Below are positions 10,560 through 23,449 of a DNA stretch of 64,000 nt, one piece after another; within the stretch, counting starts at the first letter, position 1; each line of letters opens with the position of its first letter. This DNA is from Pectobacterium peruviense. Its GTDB lineage: Bacteria > Pseudomonadota > Gammaproteobacteria > Enterobacterales > Enterobacteriaceae. The notes below the pieces were generated by a model, which did not search any database, had not been told where the DNA came from, and worked only from the letters and a program-made list of their open reading frames with translations. Position numbers and translations under genes: made by a program. The DNA is taken from assembly GCF_002847345.1 (NCBI RefSeq), contig NZ_LXFV01000002.1:1-64000 (forward strand), read 5' to 3'.

Positions 10560-13500
10560 CTATTCTATTGATGGTGGTGCCAAGACCTCGCGGTTACCAT
10601 TGTGCCCAGGAGAACTGACGATACCCTGCGCTTCCATTTGCTCAACGATTCGCGCCGCACGGTTATAGCCAATACGGAACTGGCGCTGTACGCCGGAGAT
10701 GGAGGCACGACGCTTATCGACCACAAACTCCACGGCCTGATCGAACAAAGGATCGAGCTCTTCATCACTATCAAGCCCCAGGCTTCCACCTTCAGCATCA
10801 TCGCCACCGCTGACAATATTATCGATATATTGAGGGCGACCGCGCGCTTTCCAGTCTTGAACAACGGCGTGAACTTCCTCATCGCGCACAAAAGCACCAT
10901 GAACGCGGATAGGTATAGAGGAGTTAGGTGCCATATACAGCATGTCCCCCATCCCCAAGAGCGATTCCGCGCCACCTTGATCGAGGATAGTGCGTGAGTC
11001 GATCTTGCTGGAAACCGTAAACGCAATACGCGTCGGAATGTTCGCTTTGATCAGCCCAGTGATCACATCGACCGAAGGACGCTGCGTTGCCAGTACCAAG
11101 TGAATCCCCGCAGCACGCGCTTTTTGCGCCAGTCGGGCAATCAGTTCTTCAACCTTCTTACCCACTGCCATTATTAGGTCAGCAAATTCATCGACCATAA
11201 CGACAATATACGGCAGTTTTTCCAACACGGGTGGCGTCATATCCATACTGTCGCCTGGCTTCCAGAACGGATCGGGAATCGGACGCCCCATCGCATTTGC
11301 CGTCATCACCCGTTCGTTGTATCCCGCCAGATTACGCACACCAAGTGCAGACATCAGCTTATAGCGACGTTCCATTTCACCCACACACCAGCGCAACGCA
11401 TTCGCCGCATCCTTCATGTCGGTCACAACTTCCGTCAACAAATGCGGAATGCCTTCGTACACGGAAAGCTCCAGCATTTTCGGGTCGATCATGATAAAGC
11501 GCACGTCTTCTGGCGTGGCTTTATACAACATACTGATAATCATGGCGTTAACGCCGACCGACTTACCCGACCCCGTCGTACCCGCAACCAGCAGGTGTGG
11601 CATTTTCGCCAAATCGGCAACGACAGGTTCGCCAGAAATATCTTTCCCTAACACGATCGCCAGCGGTGAAGGGTTATCCCGGAATGCATCACAGTCCAGC
11701 ACTTCTCGCAGATAAACCGTCTGACGGTGTGCATTCGGCAACTCCAGCCCGACATATGGCCTACCGGGAATAACCTCAACAATACGTACGGCAACGACTG
11801 ACAGTGAACGCGCCAAATCACGCGACAAATTCGAGATACGCGCGGCTTTAACACCCGGAGCCAGATCCAATTCAAACCGCGTGATTACGGGCCCTGGAGA
11901 GTGATCGACCACATCCGCTTTTACCCGGAAATCAGCCAACCGCGCTTCAATCAGTCGCGCCGTTTGCTCCAGTGCAAAATTATCTACAGGCGCTTCGCTT
12001 GCTGGTGGCGGAGTCAACAAATCCAACGTTGGCAGTGGCGTGGTCGGCTTCTGCAACGGTTGTTCATTACGCATCAGGAACGGATGAATTAGGCCATCCA
12101 TTGCCGGATGATGCGTTGGCGCTGCTGCATTTTCCTGTCGCGTAACGTCAACAGGCGCAGGTGTCGATTGTACTGGCTGCTCAAACATCAACGGGTTGCG
12201 CTCATCGTTGTCGTCTTTATCTTCGCCAGCATGCATCGGCGGAAGATCGGGCTCAGTGTTATAAGCCGGCGGCGAATACGTCGGCTCGCTAAACGTACGT
12301 GGCTCAAATTCAGGCTCTCGCTCACTCTCGGCGCTAAATGGTGAGAATGAAAAGGAGTTATGTGACACCACAGGGTTTGACTGAATCGGCTCACGGGTCG
12401 CAGGCGATGCTATCGGAGCAGAAATTTCTTCATCGCGCGACGACGTACTCGCGTCATAACGTGACTGCTGCTGTGCAGCGAAATCTCTGGCTAGCTGCGC
12501 TTGCAGAAGCGCGTCTTCATCGTCTTCCTGTAACGGGTACTCATCACCGTAACGCTGGCGCTGCTGGTCCAGATACGCTTGCTGCAACGCAGCTTCTTGC
12601 TGGGCGATATCATCCGGCGTCTCTTCCTGATACACGTCGTTCGTCAATTCCGTTTCTGCACTACCATTCTGCGCCTGCAGCCTTGCTTGTTCTTCGGCCA
12701 AACGCTGTGACGGTAACTTGATTCCGTATGACGCAAGTTCACGGCGCGTAGGAATACGAACCGGATTAGGACGCGGTAGTTCCGGCCCTACGCCGCGTTT
12801 AATCTGCGGGTTATCATCCCCATCAGCACTGAACGCAGGCATAAAGGTGTTATTCGCGTTGAAATCCGTCTCTTGTGCAGGCTGTGGTGACTCAGCAAAC
12901 GGTTGAACGACCGATGACGTTACGATCGGCGGTACAACACTATTCTCATAAGAACTGTTCCCATAAGAATTCCCGAATGGGGTATACGCGCTGCTATGAG
13001 ACTCCGACGTAGTAACATTCTCCGGCATCGCTACAGGCGTTTCAGGGACTTCAAACGAATACAACGGCGGGTTCAGTGACGGAGTCGCATCAATCGCTGA
13101 TAGCGCTAGGGGTGGCGCTATATCAGATAATGTCGAATCCACTACTGATGTTTCTGCTAACGAGGTCGGTTGTGTAGCGACTGGCGCATTTTCGACAGCA
13201 GGCAATAATGCTTCTTCTGCCCTATTATCCGTCGTCGTGCCGTTTATGGCATCAGCAGCGGAAGGCGCAGAAAACAGGACACCATCGTCATCACGTTGTT
13301 GCGGTATTGGTTCGCCTGATACTTCATCGTGCTGAATGTTAAGCGCATTATGCTCATCGTCTTCACGCTCGTTTTCTTCACGATACTCTTCATCGCGACG
13401 CGAACGGTTTGACATAAATGTCAGACAGCCCAATACACCAGCACCTATTTTTTCGGCAATCGTTAACCATGACCAGCCGGTAAACAACGTCAACCCTGCG

Positions 13501-14015
13501 CCCCACACGCACAGCAGAATTAGCGTCGCACCCATGCTATTGAAACGTGGAATCATTGAGCTGCTCAACAGACTTCCCAAAACACCACCGGAAGCGAAAT
13601 AGTAGAGATCGTCAATATTCAACGCAGCCAAACCACAAGAGGTGAGGATCAGCGCCAATGTTCCAATCAGGCGAAGTGAAAAGGTAAAATACTCAATAGA
13701 TTGGTGGTTATCACGCTGACGGAAAGCCGCCCAGCACAGGGATAGCATAATCGGCGGAATGGCATAAGCTAAAACGCCAAAAATGAAGAACAGCGTATCA
13801 GCCAGCCAGGCACCTGCCACACCACCAAAATTATGGATAGGCTCATGCCACGCAGTCTGCGACCAACTGGGATCCGAGGGGCTGAAACTGAGTAGTGCGA
13901 CACCGAGATAAACCGCAAAAAGTGCCACAACGATTAAAATCGCTTCAAGCAAACGACGTGTTCCGCTGAGTTTTTTCAGGGTAACGTCTTTATCTTCTGT
14001 ATATTCCTGGCTCAA
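10560..14015 (-). CDS. ftsK: DNA translocase FtsK
   Basis: FtsK is a membrane-anchored divisome protein that pumps chromosome dimer DNA toward dif and activates XerCD. It has 1151 aa against about 1329 in E. coli. Four membrane helices fill roughly residues 20-200. A long acidic, Gln/Pro/Ser-rich linker runs to about residue 650. The alpha/beta motor has Walker A GTTGSGKS (about residue 815) and Walker [11 protein letters not shown], with a KOPS-reading winged-helix gamma domain at the C-terminus ([22 protein letters not shown]). The size difference lies in the linker, which is variable between enterobacteria. It lies between lrp and lolA as in E. coli. Confidence 0.98.
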   Translation of the reverse strand: MSQEYTEDKDVTLKKLSGTRRLLEAILIVVALFAVYLGVALLSFSPSDPSWSQTAWHEPIHNFGGVAGAWLADTLFFIFGVLAYAIPPIMLSLCWAAFRQRDNHQSIEYFTFSLRLIGTLALILTSCGLAALNIDDLYYFASGGVLGSLLSSSMIPRFNSMGATLILLCVWGAGLTLFTGWSWLTIAEKIGAGVLGCLTFMSNRSRRDEEYREENEREDDEHNALNIQHDEVSGEPIPQQRDDDGVLFSAPSAADAINGTTTDNRAEEALLPAVENAPVATQPTSLAETSVVDSTLSDIAPPLALSAIDATPSLNPPLYSFEVPETPVAMPENVTTSESHSSAYTPFGNSYGNSSYENSVVPPIVTSSVVQPFAESPQPAQETDFNANNTFMPAFSADGDDNPQIKRGVGPELPRPNPVRIPTRRELASYGIKLPSQRLAEEQARLQAQNGSAETELTNDVYQEETPDDIAQQEAALQQAYLDQQRQRYGDEYPLQEDDEDALLQAQLARDFAAQQQSRYDASTSSRDEEISAPIASPATREPIQSNPVVSHNSFSFSPFSAESEREPEFEPRTFSEPTYSPPAYNTEPDLPPMHAGEDKDDNDERNPLMFEQPVQSTPAPVDVTRQENAAAPTHHPAMDGLIHPFLMRNEQPLQKPTTPLPTLDLLTPPPASEAPVDNFALEQTARLIEARLADFRVKADVVDHSPGPVITRFELDLAPGVKAARISNLSRDLARSLSVVAVRIVEVIPGRPYVGLELPNAHRQTVYLREVLDCDAFRDNPSPLAIVLGKDISGEPVVADLAKMPHLLVAGTTGSGKSVGVNAMIISMLYKATPEDVRFIMIDPKMLELSVYEGIPHLLTEVVTDMKDAANALRWCVGEMERRYKLMSALGVRNLAGYNERVMTANAMGRPIPDPFWKPGDSMDMTPPVLEKLPYIVVMVDEFADLIMAVGKKVEELIARLAQKARAAGIHLVLATQRPSVDVITGLIKANIPTRIAFTVSSKIDSRTILDQGGAESLLGMGDMLYMAPNSSIPIRVHGAFVRDEEVHAVVQDWKARGRPQYIDNIVSGGDDAEGGSLGLDSDEELDPLFDQAVEFVVDKRRASISGVQRQFRIGYNRAARIVEQMEAQGIVSSPGHNGNREVLAPPSIE

Positions 14016-14047
14016 GAGTCTCTCCAGGGGCCTGTAAGGTTTATGAC

Positions 14048-14071
14048 AAAGCGCCGAGAAAACCCGGCGCT
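14048..14071 (-). terminator. hairpin downstream of lrp
   Basis: AGCGCCG (14050-14056) pairs with CGGCGCT (14065-14071). On the minus strand it is followed by TTTGTCAT. It lies 59 bp after the lrp stop; the U-tract is weak. Confidence 0.45.
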
Positions 14072-14129
14072 GGGACTGTATAAATTCACAGGAGTGTAGC
14101 TGAATTTATCGGGTTTTGCACCCACACGT

Positions 14130-14624
14130 TTAGCGCGTCTTAATGACCAGACGATTGCTTTGCTTCACTTCTTCCATCACCACGTAAGTACGGGTGTCGT
14201 TTACACCCGGCAAACGCAGCAGCGTTTCGCCCAGGAGCTTACGGTAAGCGGACATGTCCGGCACGCGTGTTTTTAACAGGTAGTCAAAATCACCGGAAAC
14301 CAGATGGCATTCCTGAATTTCTTCCAGCTTCTGCACCGCAGAGTTAAACTGTTCAAACACATCAGGCGCACCACGGTTTAGCGTTATTTCAACAAAAACC
14401 AGCAATGACGCATCCAGATAATGCGGGTTTAGCAGCGCTGTGTAGCCATTAATGAAACCCTGTCTTTCCAGACGACGCACACGCTCCAGACAAGGCGTTG
14501 GTGACAGCCCAACCCGTTTGGAAAGCTCGACATTGGAAATACGCCCATCTTTTTGCAATTCGTTCAGGATGTTACGATCAATACGATCGAGATCTTTTCC
14601 TGGCCGTTTTTTAGTGTCTACCAT
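14130..14624 (-). CDS. lrp: leucine-responsive regulatory protein
   Basis: Lrp is a global transcription factor that controls amino-acid metabolism, transport and surface structures in response to leucine and alanine. It is 164 aa, the same length as in E. coli. The N-terminal AsnC-type helix-turn-helix (about 12-62, with LSKRVGLSPTPCLERVRRLE) is followed by the RAM effector and oligomerisation domain (about 75-155). It is divergent from trxB across a 590-bp gap, as in E. coli. Confidence 0.98.
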   Translation of the reverse strand: MVDTKKRPGKDLDRIDRNILNELQKDGRISNVELSKRVGLSPTPCLERVRRLERQGFINGYTALLNPHYLDASLLVFVEITLNRGAPDVFEQFNSAVQKLEEIQECHLVSGDFDYLLKTRVPDMSAYRKLLGETLLRLPGVNDTRTYVVMEEVKQSNRLVIKTR

Positions 14625-16177
<1,553 letters not shown>

Positions 16178-16188
16178 TACGATACTGA

Positions 16189-16218
16189 AACGGAGCGGCA
16201 ACTGCCGTTCCGTTTTCT
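16189..16218 (+). terminator. trxB terminator
   Basis: AACGGAGCGGCA pairs with TGCCGTTCCGTT (one G-U) and is followed by TTTTCTTCCTT, 12 bp after the trxB stop. Confidence 0.85.
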
Positions 16219-16413
16219 TCCTTCCGGTTTGCCTCCCGCGACACAAAAATTGATCGTCTCCCCCATTTCCCTTCTCCTTTTCATTTGCAGCGCGTCTCTG
16301 TCGCGGTAACATGGCGTCATTCTGCATGATAGAAGATAATTTTGTTACCTAACAGTTACATGAGAGTTGTTTTCTGTTAAGTCCATTTCTGCAACATAAC
16401 GAACTGGTGCCTG

Positions 16414-18180
16414 ATGAAAAAAACCAGACAGCAAGAACTGACCGCCTGGCTGAAACAGCAAAGTAAACTGGCGCAACGTTGGCTACGGCTTTCACTGCTG
16501 CTTGGATTCCTGAGCGGCGCGTTAATCGTGGCACAAGCCTGGCTGTTAGCCACTTTGCTTCATGCCTTGATCATCGATCATGCTCCACGAGAATGCCTGA
16601 TCTCGCCCTTCCTCCTTCTGATCGCTACATTTATTCTACGTGCTCTCAATAGTGTGGTACGCGAGCGTGTTGGTTTTCTTTGCGGACAAGCCGTTCGGCA
16701 GCAAATTCGTAAGTTGGTACTGGATCGATTGCAACAGCTTGGCCCAGCCTGGGTACAGGGTAAACCCGCTGGCAGTTGGGCAACGATGATTCTTGAGCAG
16801 GTTGATGATATGCAGGATTATTACGCCCGCTATCTGCCGCAAATGTATCTTGCTGCACTGATCCCGCTGCTTATCTTGATCACGATCTTTCCGATCAACT
16901 GGGCAGCAGGTCTGATTCTGTTTCTGACAGCACCACTCATCCCTCTTTTTATGGCGCTGGTCGGTATGGGTGCAGCGGATGCCAACCGACGTAACTTTCT
17001 GGCGTTGGCGCGCCTAAGCGGACACTTCCTCGACCGTCTCCGCGGGATGGAAACGCTACGTCTGTTTCATCGTGGCAAGGCTGAAACCGAACAAATCCGG
17101 CAGGCTTCTGAAGATTTCCGTAGCCGCACTATGGAAGTGCTGCGCATGGCATTTCTCTCCTCGGGTGTGCTTGAATTTTTTGCCTCCATTTCGATCGCCG
17201 TTGTCGCCGTCTATTTTGGTTTCTCGTATCTCGGAGAGCTGAACTTTGGACATTATGGCATGGGCGTGACGCTCTTCGCCGGTTTTCTCGTGCTGATTCT
17301 GGCACCGGAATTCTTTCAGCCTCTACGCGATCTCGGCACGTTCTATCATGCCAAGGCCCAAGCTATTGGCGCGGCAGAATCGCTAGTGACCTTTTTGGCA
17401 GAGGAAGGCGAGACAGTCGGCTTCGGCACACACGAATTCAGCAGCGATAGCGCTATTGCCATTAGGGCAGAAGACCTGGTGGTCCTCGCACCGAATGGCA
17501 CACCGTTGACTCAACCGTTGACGTTCGATATTCGCGCAGGCGAACGTATCGCGCTGGTCGGTATCAGCGGAGCAGGAAAAAGCTCACTGCTTAATGCGCT
17601 CTTGGGGTTCCTGCCTTACCGCGGTTCATTAACCGTGAATGGTCAGGCGTTGAACGCGCTTACGCCGGAATCATGGCGCAAACAGTTGAGCTGGGTTGGA
17701 CAAAATCCCCATTTGCCGGAACAGACGCTGCGCAGCAATATTCTACTGGGCAACCCGCAAGCCAGTATGATTGAGCTGCAACAGGCGATTGAACGCGCTT
17801 ATGTGCAAGAGTTCTTACCACAGCTTCCACAGGGGCTAGAAACCACGATCGGTGACGGAGCGGCACGTTTATCTGTCGGGCAAGCACAGCGCGTCGCCGT
17901 TGCCCGTGCGCTCATTCACCCTTGTAATTTACTGCTGCTGGATGAACCGTCAGCCAGCCTAGATGCTCATAGCGAGGAGCTCGTTATGACAGCGCTGAAC
18001 GAAGCTGCACGTTCCCAGACCACTCTGCTCGTCACGCATCAGCTCACTGATATCACCGAGTATGATGCGATTTGGGTGATGGAAGGCGGTCGGTTAGTTC
18101 AACAAGGTGATTATCAAACACTCCGAGCTGAAACAGGCCCCTTCGCGGCGCTGCTGGCACAACGACAGGAGGCACTGTAA
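16414..18180 (+). CDS. cydD: cysteine/glutathione ABC exporter subunit CydD
   Basis: CydD is one half of the inner-membrane CydDC exporter that moves cysteine and glutathione to the periplasm and is needed to assemble cytochrome bd. It is 588 aa, as in E. coli. Six membrane helices occupy about residues 25-315. The nucleotide-binding domain has Walker A GISGAGKS (383-390), the signature LSVGQ (486-490) and Walker B LLLLDEP (506-512). Its stop codon overlaps the cydC start by one base (TAATG), so the two are translationally coupled. Confidence 0.97.
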   Translation: MKKTRQQELTAWLKQQSKLAQRWLRLSLLLGFLSGALIVAQAWLLATLLHALIIDHAPRECLISPFLLLIATFILRALNSVVRERVGFLCGQAVRQQIRKLVLDRLQQLGPAWVQGKPAGSWATMILEQVDDMQDYYARYLPQMYLAALIPLLILITIFPINWAAGLILFLTAPLIPLFMALVGMGAADANRRNFLALARLSGHFLDRLRGMETLRLFHRGKAETEQIRQASEDFRSRTMEVLRMAFLSSGVLEFFASISIAVVAVYFGFSYLGELNFGHYGMGVTLFAGFLVLILAPEFFQPLRDLGTFYHAKAQAIGAAESLVTFLAEEGETVGFGTHEFSSDSAIAIRAEDLVVLAPNGTPLTQPLTFDIRAGERIALVGISGAGKSSLLNALLGFLPYRGSLTVNGQALNALTPESWRKQLSWVGQNPHLPEQTLRSNILLGNPQASMIELQQAIERAYVQEFLPQLPQGLETTIGDGAARLSVGQAQRVAVARALIHPCNLLLLDEPSASLDAHSEELVMTALNEAARSQTTLLVTHQLTDITEYDAIWVMEGGRLVQQGDYQTLRAETGPFAALLAQRQEAL

Positions 18181-19919
18181 TGGCTCAGGTGAAAACGATG
18201 CGGGTATTAAAACCGTTTCTGGCGCTTTATCGTCAGCACTTCTGGTATTTAAGTCTGGGTGTAGTGCTAGCGATTGCTACGCTGCTGGCCAGCATTGGCC
18301 TGCTCGCGCTATCTGGCTGGTTTCTGGCAGGTGCTTCGCTGGCTGGGATCGTCGGGCTACTGACCTTTAACTACATGCTGCCCGCCGCTGGCGTGCGGGG
18401 TGCAGCCATCGCGCGTACAGCTGGGCGCTATGGCGAAAGAGTCGTCAGCCACGATGCCACATTCCGCGTTCTGCTGCGCTTGCGTGTTTTCACATTCTCC
18501 CGCATTTTACCGCTCTCCCCCGGAGGGCTAGCACAATTTCGTCAGGCCGAGCTACTCAACCGGCTCGTAGCGGACGTTGATACGCTCGATCATCTTTATC
18601 TTCGTGTTATTTCTCCCATCATCAGCGCCTTCGCCGTCATTCTTATCGTTTGTTACGGTTTAAGCTTCATTGATAGTTCACTGGCTCTGACGCTGGGTGC
18701 CATTATGTTGGCGTTACTCCTGTGCCTGCCTGTTCTCTTTTATCGGGCGGGGAACGGCATCGGACAGGACTTGACCGCGCTGCGTGCACAATACCGCCTT
18801 CAGTTAACGACCTGGCTCCAAGGTCAGGCGGAGTTAACCGTCTTCGGTGCACTCGATCGCGTCCGTCAACAGTTGGCACTGGTGGAAATTAACTGGCTGC
18901 GTCGCCAGCGCCAACAGGCCAATCTTACTGGTCTGTCTCAGGCGGTGATGATTTTATGCAGTGGGCTGACTGTTACTCTGATTCTGTGGCTGGCAGCCGA
19001 TGGCGTTGGCGGTAACCCACAGCCCGGCGCGTTGATCGCCCTCTTCGTGTTCGCTTCGCTTGCAGCCTTCGAGGCGCTGGCTCCCGTCACGGTAGCCTTC
19101 CAGCACATGGGGCAAGTTATTGCGTCCGCAGCTCGGGTCGATCAAATCATTCGTCAGCCCGTTGACGTCACATTCCCAGAACATGGTCCGGAAACCTCGC
19201 GCGCGGCTTCGCTTGAACTCTCACATGTCGGCTTCACTTATCCTGGTCAGCCACAGCCTGTGCTGCAAAATATCTCCCTTTCCATTCAACCTGGAGAGCA
19301 TCTGGCGCTGTTGGGTCGTACTGGGTGTGGAAAATCGACGCTATTACAATTGCTGACTCGAGCATGGAATGCTGAATACGGGGATATTGCACTTAACGGC
19401 CACGCTCTTGCCGATTGGCGCGAAGACGATCTCCGCGCCATGATGAGCGTGGTACCACAACGCGCACATATATTCAGCGCAACGCTGCGCGATAACCTGC
19501 TGCTGGCAGCGCCGACAGCACGGGACGAAAAACTGGCCGAGGTATTACAGCAGGTCGGGTTAGAAAAACTGCTGGAAAATGAGGGGCTGAATGCCTGGCT
19601 GGGAGAAGGCGGCCGTCAGCTATCCGGTGGAGAACAGCGTCGTATCGCTTTAGCGCGCGCCTTATTACACGATGCGCCGTTAGTTCTGTTGGATGAGCCC
19701 ACTGAAGGGTTGGATGCAGAAACCGAAAAACGTATCCTGCTGCTGCTCCGCCAACACTGTGCCGATAAGACCTTAATTGTCATCACTCATCGGCTATACG
19801 GTTTAGAATCGATGGATCGCATCTGCATTCTGGATGACGGTAAAGTGATCGAACAAGGCAGCCATCAGGCTTTGATGGCACAACAAGGGCGTTATTGGCA
19901 ATTTCGCCAACACGTTTAA
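18180..19919 (+). CDS. cydC: cysteine/glutathione ABC exporter subunit CydC
   Basis: CydC is the partner half-transporter of CydD. It has 579 aa from the ATG overlapping the cydD stop, which has an ideal AGGAGG site 7 nt upstream; the E. coli protein (573 aa) starts at the equivalent of Met7. Membrane helices lie in about residues 20-310. The ATPase domain has Walker A GRTGCGKS, the signature LSGGEQRR and Walker B LVLLDEP. The gene order trxB-cydD-cydC-aat matches E. coli. Confidence 0.97.
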   Translation: MAQVKTMRVLKPFLALYRQHFWYLSLGVVLAIATLLASIGLLALSGWFLAGASLAGIVGLLTFNYMLPAAGVRGAAIARTAGRYGERVVSHDATFRVLLRLRVFTFSRILPLSPGGLAQFRQAELLNRLVADVDTLDHLYLRVISPIISAFAVILIVCYGLSFIDSSLALTLGAIMLALLLCLPVLFYRAGNGIGQDLTALRAQYRLQLTTWLQGQAELTVFGALDRVRQQLALVEINWLRRQRQQANLTGLSQAVMILCSGLTVTLILWLAADGVGGNPQPGALIALFVFASLAAFEALAPVTVAFQHMGQVIASAARVDQIIRQPVDVTFPEHGPETSRAASLELSHVGFTYPGQPQPVLQNISLSIQPGEHLALLGRTGCGKSTLLQLLTRAWNAEYGDIALNGHALADWREDDLRAMMSVVPQRAHIFSATLRDNLLLAAPTARDEKLAEVLQQVGLEKLLENEGLNAWLGEGGRQLSGGEQRRIALARALLHDAPLVLLDEPTEGLDAETEKRILLLLRQHCADKTLIVITHRLYGLESMDRICILDDGKVIEQGSHQALMAQQGRYWQFRQHV

Positions 19920-19952
19920 GGCAATTTCAATGAAACATAACGTTTGAAAAAC

Positions 19953-20657
19953 ATGCGCCTATATCAGTTATCGTCTCAATCACTTCAGTTTCCTGACCCG
20001 AATCATGCACTGGATGACCCCAACGGCCTGCTGGCCGTTGGCGGCGATCTCTCCGTTGCCTGGCTGAAAGCGGCTTACCGGCAAGGTATTTTCCCTTGGT
20101 TCTCCCCCGGTGAGCCTATCTTATGGTGGTCTCCGAATCCACGTGCGGTTCTGTTTCCCGGTGAACTCCATCTTAGCCGCAGCCTGAAAAAATTTCTGAA
20201 GCGCCATACTTTTCATGCCACGCTGAATCAGGCATTTGATGATGTTATTCACGCCTGCGCGCATGAACACCATGATGGCACCTGGATTACGCCAGACATA
20301 ATTTCAGCTTATCGCCAGCTTCATCAGGTTGGGAAAGCACATTCCGTCGAAGTGTGGCACAATGGCGCACTGGTCGGTGGGTTATATGGTATTGAACAAG
20401 GGCGATTATTTTGTGGTGAGTCAATGTTCAGCCGCATGGATAATGCCTCAAAATACGCGCTGCTGGCGTTTCAACAGCATTTTATTCGCCACGGCGGTAA
20501 TCTGATTGATTGTCAGGTGTTAAACTCCCATACGGCTTCGCTTGGCGTGAGTGAAATTCCACGAGATCATTTTCTGCAACAGCTTTCCCAATGGCAGGAT
20601 ATCGCTGTCGATGAGGGTTGTTGGCTACCACAAAAGCTCGCAGAACCCACTTTTTAA
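19953..20657 (+). CDS. aat: leucyl/phenylalanyl-tRNA--protein transferase
   Basis: Aat adds Leu or Phe from tRNA to N-terminal Arg or Lys of proteins, creating N-end-rule degradation signals that ClpS delivers to ClpAP. I chose the ATG at 19953 (MRLYQLS), giving 234 aa as in E. coli; a TTG 9 nt upstream is also in frame, and neither has a strong ribosome-binding site. Conserved blocks are [17 protein letters not shown] near residue 45 and FCGESMFSR near residue 150. The clpA and clpS genes, which act next in the pathway, lie just downstream on the other strand. Confidence 0.96.
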   Translation: MRLYQLSSQSLQFPDPNHALDDPNGLLAVGGDLSVAWLKAAYRQGIFPWFSPGEPILWWSPNPRAVLFPGELHLSRSLKKFLKRHTFHATLNQAFDDVIHACAHEHHDGTWITPDIISAYRQLHQVGKAHSVEVWHNGALVGGLYGIEQGRLFCGESMFSRMDNASKYALLAFQQHFIRHGGNLIDCQVLNSHTASLGVSEIPRDHFLQQLSQWQDIAVDEGCWLPQKLAEPTF

Positions 20658-20752
20658 TAGAGAAAAACGGGTAAATAACACCCCAAACGTGAACGCTTCT
20701 TTACATAATGTCGGTTTTTCGGCATTATCTTGCGGTTAAAAAATAAAGGTAG

Positions 20753-20989
<237 letters not shown>

Positions 20990-21042
20990 CCGGTTAGCTC
21001 ATCGCTGATACCAGCGGTATATGAGGATGTGACTCCCTCTCC

Positions 21043-21076
21043 AGCCCTTTCCTTCATGGCAAGGGCTTTGTTTTTT
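21043..21076 (+). terminator. infA terminator
   Basis: AGCCCTT (21043-21049) pairs with AAGGGCT (21061-21067) and is followed by TTGTTTTTT. It lies about 55 bp after the infA stop. Confidence 0.85.
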
Positions 21077-21098
21077 GGAAGGGCTCGTGCACGAGATG

Positions 21099-21127
21099 TA
21101 AAAAAGGGATGCATTAGCATCCCTTTT
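21099..21127 (-). terminator. clpA terminator
   Basis: AAAAGGGATGC (21102-21112) pairs with GCATCCCTTTT (21117-21127) around ATTA. On the minus strand the stem runs into TTTTT, 20 bp past the clpA stop. Confidence 0.85.
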
Positions 21128-21146
21128 AGGTAACACACGGTATCGA

Positions 21147-23420
21147 TTAATTAACGCTTTCCGCTTTCCGCTTCTGCGCACTCTGGAAGCCGTACGTCAG
21201 CTGTTGCGTCTCTTTATCCAGTTCTACCGTCACAGAGCCACCATCCACCAGCGAACCAAACAGCAGCTCGTTGGCCAGCGGTTTCTTGAGGCTTTCCTGC
21301 ATCACGCGAGCCATTGGTCGGGCACCCATCGCCTTGTCGTAGCCTTTCTCTGCCAGCCAGTCACGCGCTTCATCGCTCACTTCTAGCGACACGCCTTTCG
21401 CGTCCAACTGTGCCTGGAGTTCAACAATAAACTTATCGACAACCTGCTGAATAACATCGGTCGACAGATGGTTGAACCAGATAATGCCATCCAGACGGTT
21501 GCGGAACTCCGGCGTAAACACCTTTTTGATCTCTTCCATCGCATCCGTGCTGTTGTCCTGATGGATGATACCGATGGATTTACGCTGTGTTTCCCGCACG
21601 CCCGCATTGGTGGTCATGACGACAATGACATTGCGGAAATCCGCTTTACGGCCATTGTTATCCGTCAGCGTACCGTTATCCATCACCTGCAACAGCAGAT
21701 TAAAGACGTCCGGGTGCGCTTTTTCGATTTCATCCAGCAGCAGCACGGCATGAGGATGCTTGATCACCGCATCCGTCAGCAGGCCGCCCTGATCGTAGCC
21801 CACATAGCCTGGAGGTGCACCAATCAAGCGGCTGACGGTATGACGCTCCATGTATTCGGACATATCAAAGCGCAGCAGTTCAATATCCAACGCTTTTGCC
21901 AGCTGCAACGTCACTTCCGTCTTACCAACACCTGTAGGGCCTGCGAACAGGAAAGAACCTACTGGCTTGCGCTCTTGACCCAGCCCTGCACGGCTCATCT
22001 TGATAGATTCAGACAACGCTTCGATAGCCTTGTCTTGCCCAAACACCAGCATTTTCAGGCGATCGCTGAGGTTTTTCAGCACATCGCGATCGCTAGCGGA
22101 GACGGTTTTTTCTGGAATACGGGCGATGCGGGCGACAACCGATTCGATGTCACTCACGTTAACCGTTTTCTTGCGCTTGCTGACAGGCATCAAACGGCTG
22201 CGCGCACCCGCTTCATCGATCACATCGATGGCCTTATCTGGCAGATGTCGGTCATTGATATATTTCACTGCCAGCTCTACCGCTGCGCGAACCGCTTTTG
22301 ACGTATAGCGAACATCATGGTGAGCCTCATACTTCGGCTTCAGGCCATTAATGATTTGTATCGTTTCTTCTACGCTAGGTTCAGTGATATCGATTTTCTG
22401 GAAACGACGCGCCAGCGCCCGATCCTTTTCGAATATATTGCTGAATTCCTGATACGTGGTGGAACCAATAACGCGGATCTTGCCGCTGGAAAGCAGCGGT
22501 TTAATCAGATTAGCCGCATCAACCTGACCACCGGACGCTGCACCAGCGCCGATAATCGTGTGGATTTCATCAATAAACAGGATGCTGTTTTTATCCTGCT
22601 CTAGCTGCTTCAACAGCGCCTTGAAGCGTTTTTCAAAGTCACCGCGGTATTTGGTACCGGCCAGCAACGCGCCGATGTCCAGTGAGTACAGGGTGCACTC
22701 CGCCATCACTTCCGGTACATCGCCCTGCACAATACGCCAGGCCAGCCCTTCGGCAATCGCGGTTTTACCGACACCGGACTCACCGACCAGCAGCGGGTTA
22801 TTTTTACGGCGGCGGCACAACACCTGAATCGTGCGCTCCAGTTCTTTTTCCCGGCCAATGAGCGGGTCAATACCGCCGACGCGAGCCAGTTGATTCAGAT
22901 TGGTGGTGAAGTTTTCCATACGATCTTCCCCTCCTGCCTGTTCTTCATTGACGGGACTTTCAGCGCTAGGTGCCTGATCGGATTCTTCTTTACGTGTGCC
23001 GTGAGAAATAAAGTTCACGACATCCAGACGACTAACGTCGTGCTTGCGCAGGAGGTAGGCGGCCTGAGATTCCTGTTCGCTAAAAATCGCGACCAGAACG
23101 TTGGCGCCAGACACTTCACTGCGGCCGGAAGACTGCACGTGGAAGACGGCGCGTTGTAGTACGCGCTGGAAGCTGAGCGTCGGCTGAGTTTCTCGCTCAT
23201 CGTCACTCTGCGGTAATGTTGGTGTGGTCTGTTCAATGAAGGCTTCCAGCTCTTGACGCAGCGCGGCTAAATCTACCGTGCAGGCTTCCAGTGCTTCACG
23301 GGCGGCTGGATTACTGAGCAGAGCCAACAGCAGGTGCTCCACGGTCATAAACTCGTGTCGGTGCTCACGCGCTCTGGCGAAAGCCATGTTGAGACTGAGT
23401 TCCAGTTCTTGATTGAGCAT
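21147..23420 (-). CDS. clpA: ATP-dependent Clp protease ATP-binding subunit ClpA
   Basis: ClpA is a hexameric AAA+ unfoldase that feeds substrates to ClpP. It has 757 aa from the ATG at 23420 (MLNQELEL), preceded by GAGAGGTG; the family length is 758. The N-domain (1 to about 145) binds ClpS. The D1 ATPase has Walker A GESGVGKT near residue 215 and D2 has GPTGVGKT near residue 495. A ClpP-contacting loop lies in the D2 domain. It is 29 bp downstream of clpS. Confidence 0.98.
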   Translation of the reverse strand: MLNQELELSLNMAFARAREHRHEFMTVEHLLLALLSNPAAREALEACTVDLAALRQELEAFIEQTTPTLPQSDDERETQPTLSFQRVLQRAVFHVQSSGRSEVSGANVLVAIFSEQESQAAYLLRKHDVSRLDVVNFISHGTRKEESDQAPSAESPVNEEQAGGEDRMENFTTNLNQLARVGGIDPLIGREKELERTIQVLCRRRKNNPLLVGESGVGKTAIAEGLAWRIVQGDVPEVMAECTLYSLDIGALLAGTKYRGDFEKRFKALLKQLEQDKNSILFIDEIHTIIGAGAASGGQVDAANLIKPLLSSGKIRVIGSTTYQEFSNIFEKDRALARRFQKIDITEPSVEETIQIINGLKPKYEAHHDVRYTSKAVRAAVELAVKYINDRHLPDKAIDVIDEAGARSRLMPVSKRKKTVNVSDIESVVARIARIPEKTVSASDRDVLKNLSDRLKMLVFGQDKAIEALSESIKMSRAGLGQERKPVGSFLFAGPTGVGKTEVTLQLAKALDIELLRFDMSEYMERHTVSRLIGAPPGYVGYDQGGLLTDAVIKHPHAVLLLDEIEKAHPDVFNLLLQVMDNGTLTDNNGRKADFRNVIVVMTTNAGVRETQRKSIGIIHQDNSTDAMEEIKKVFTPEFRNRLDGIIWFNHLSTDVIQQVVDKFIVELQAQLDAKGVSLEVSDEARDWLAEKGYDKAMGARPMARVMQESLKKPLANELLFGSLVDGGSVTVELDKETQQLTYGFQSAQKRKAESVN

Positions 23421-23449
23421 AGGCACCTCTCCCAATAAATCGCCTGACT

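Noticed and set aside
20990..21146. tRNA gene (serW) expected between infA and clpA
   Set aside because: No cloverleaf, T-loop GTTCGA-type motif or CCA end is present; the two hairpins are terminators.
21468..22301. A 277-codon plus-strand frame inside clpA
   Set aside because: It is antisense to the conserved ClpA ATPase domains and rich in His and Gln, as expected from reverse-complemented coding sequence.
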